Positions 5,387 to 5,783 of a stretch of 5,783 bases of DNA are shown one piece after another (within the stretch, counting starts at the first letter, position 1; every line of letters begins with the position of its first letter). The notes beneath the pieces were generated by a model. It was not told the origin of the DNA and made no database searches. It saw nothing but the letters and a program-made list of their open reading frames with translations. The stretch is from Candidatus Falkowiibacteriota bacterium (GTDB lineage Bacteria > Patescibacteriota > Patescibacteriia > Patescibacteriales > SZUA-104): the NCBI GenBank assembly GCA_003231075.1, contig QIIF01000026.1:1-5783 (forward strand). Reading direction: 5' to 3'. Position numbers and translations under genes: made by a program.

Positions 5387-5783
5387 TTACAAATCACCAG
5401 CCCCATCTATCGCTAAATTCACCAACCTGTCCGCTTCTTTGTTTTGTTCGCGCGGTATATGGTTAAAGCTAACTTTTTTAAAGCATAAAACAGCGTTATA
5501 AACTTGCGTGAATAAAGGCGCTAAATCTTTATTTTTAACTTTATATTCTCGGTTTAATTGCTTGACCACCAATTCACTATCCAAATAAAATTCCAGTTCT
5601 TCCGCCCCCAGCTCCTTGGCTTTTTTTATGGCCGCAACCACCGCCTTGTATTCAGCTTGATTATTGGTTGCTTCTCCGATATATTCTGATATCGCGGCGG
5701 CCTCATTTCCTTTTTCATCCAATAAAACAGCTCCAATCCCCGCCGGTCCCGGATTATTGCGAGCGCCGCCATCAGTGTAGATA
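5387..5783 (-). CDS. rnhA: ribonuclease HI family protein (5' end beyond window)
   Basis: A nearly complete RNase H domain of 131 in-window residues, which in the family cleaves the RNA strand of RNA:DNA hybrids. The reading frame stays open to the window edge, starting IYTDGGARNNPGPAG, so only a few N-terminal residues are likely missing. A shorter reading starting at the TTG at 5722 would lose the first catalytic Asp and the beta-1 strand, so I reject it. All four DEDD metal-binding residues are present (in-window numbering): Asp4 (YTDGG), Glu44 (NNQAEY), Asp68 (YLDSE) and Asp118 (EADRL). There is no room for an N-terminal hybrid-binding domain unless it lies outside the window. The short length and NNQAEYKA motif resemble the stand-alone RNase HI-like proteins of Firmicutes and CPR rather than E. 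coli RnhA. It is on the same strand as dus, which follows after 95 bp. Confidence 0.9.
   Translation of the reverse strand, partial: IYTDGGARNNPGPAGIGAVLLDEKGNEAAAISEYIGEATNNQAEYKAVVAAIKKAKELGAEELEFYLDSELVVKQLNREYKVKNKDLAPLFTQVYNAVLCFKKVSFNHIPREQNKEADRLVNLAIDGAGDL

Noticed and set aside
5387..5722. A 111-residue RNase H starting at TTG 5722
   Set aside because: The frame continues upstream to the window edge and encodes the YTDGG motif with the first catalytic Asp, so the gene is longer and cut by the window.

Overview
The window looks like a fragment of a Patescibacteria (Candidate Phyla Radiation) chromosome, most likely Parcubacteria-like. The reasons are the moderately AT-rich composition with K/N/I-rich proteins, weak or absent Shine-Dalgarno sequences, and a two-gene unit of a lysine-rich hypothetical protein followed by a membrane-anchored VirD4/TraG-like ATPase. 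I remember that pair from such genomes but could not search for it. Short period-7 tandem repeats at gene boundaries also fit. The phylum assignment is inference; there is no rRNA or other marker here.

Layout: (1) 20-3079, minus strand, a two-gene unit. The upstream gene (3079-2576) encodes a 167-residue hypothetical protein with a disordered, charged N-terminal half and a helical C-terminal half. The downstream gene (2560-20, possibly starting at 2527) encodes an ~846-residue type IV secretion/conjugation-type ATPase with one N-terminal membrane helix. (2) 3080-3282, a 203-bp divergent control region with two back-to-back extended -10 promoters, a consensus DnaA box and a heptamer repeat array. 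(3) 3283-4260, plus strand, a CorA-family Mg2+/Co2+ channel. (4) 4261-4325, a short convergent gap with another heptamer array. (5) 4326-5291, minus strand, a tRNA-dihydrouridine synthase whose coding sequence contains an in-frame heptamer array. (6) 5387-5783, minus strand, a ribonuclease HI domain protein cut off by the window edge. The first bases hold what looks like the promoter of another minus-strand gene lying to the left.

The genes do not form one pathway. The first two are plausibly one transcription unit for a membrane DNA- or protein-translocating ATPase and a small partner. The others are housekeeping functions: ion transport, tRNA modification and RNA:DNA hybrid removal.

The most interesting signal is not a gene. 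It is a set of short tandem arrays with a 7-bp period but different unit sequences, found at most gene junctions and also inside dus. One array forms half of a strong hairpin that places a candidate start codon in its loop. I found no CRISPR, tRNA, rRNA, insertion sequence or phage gene.
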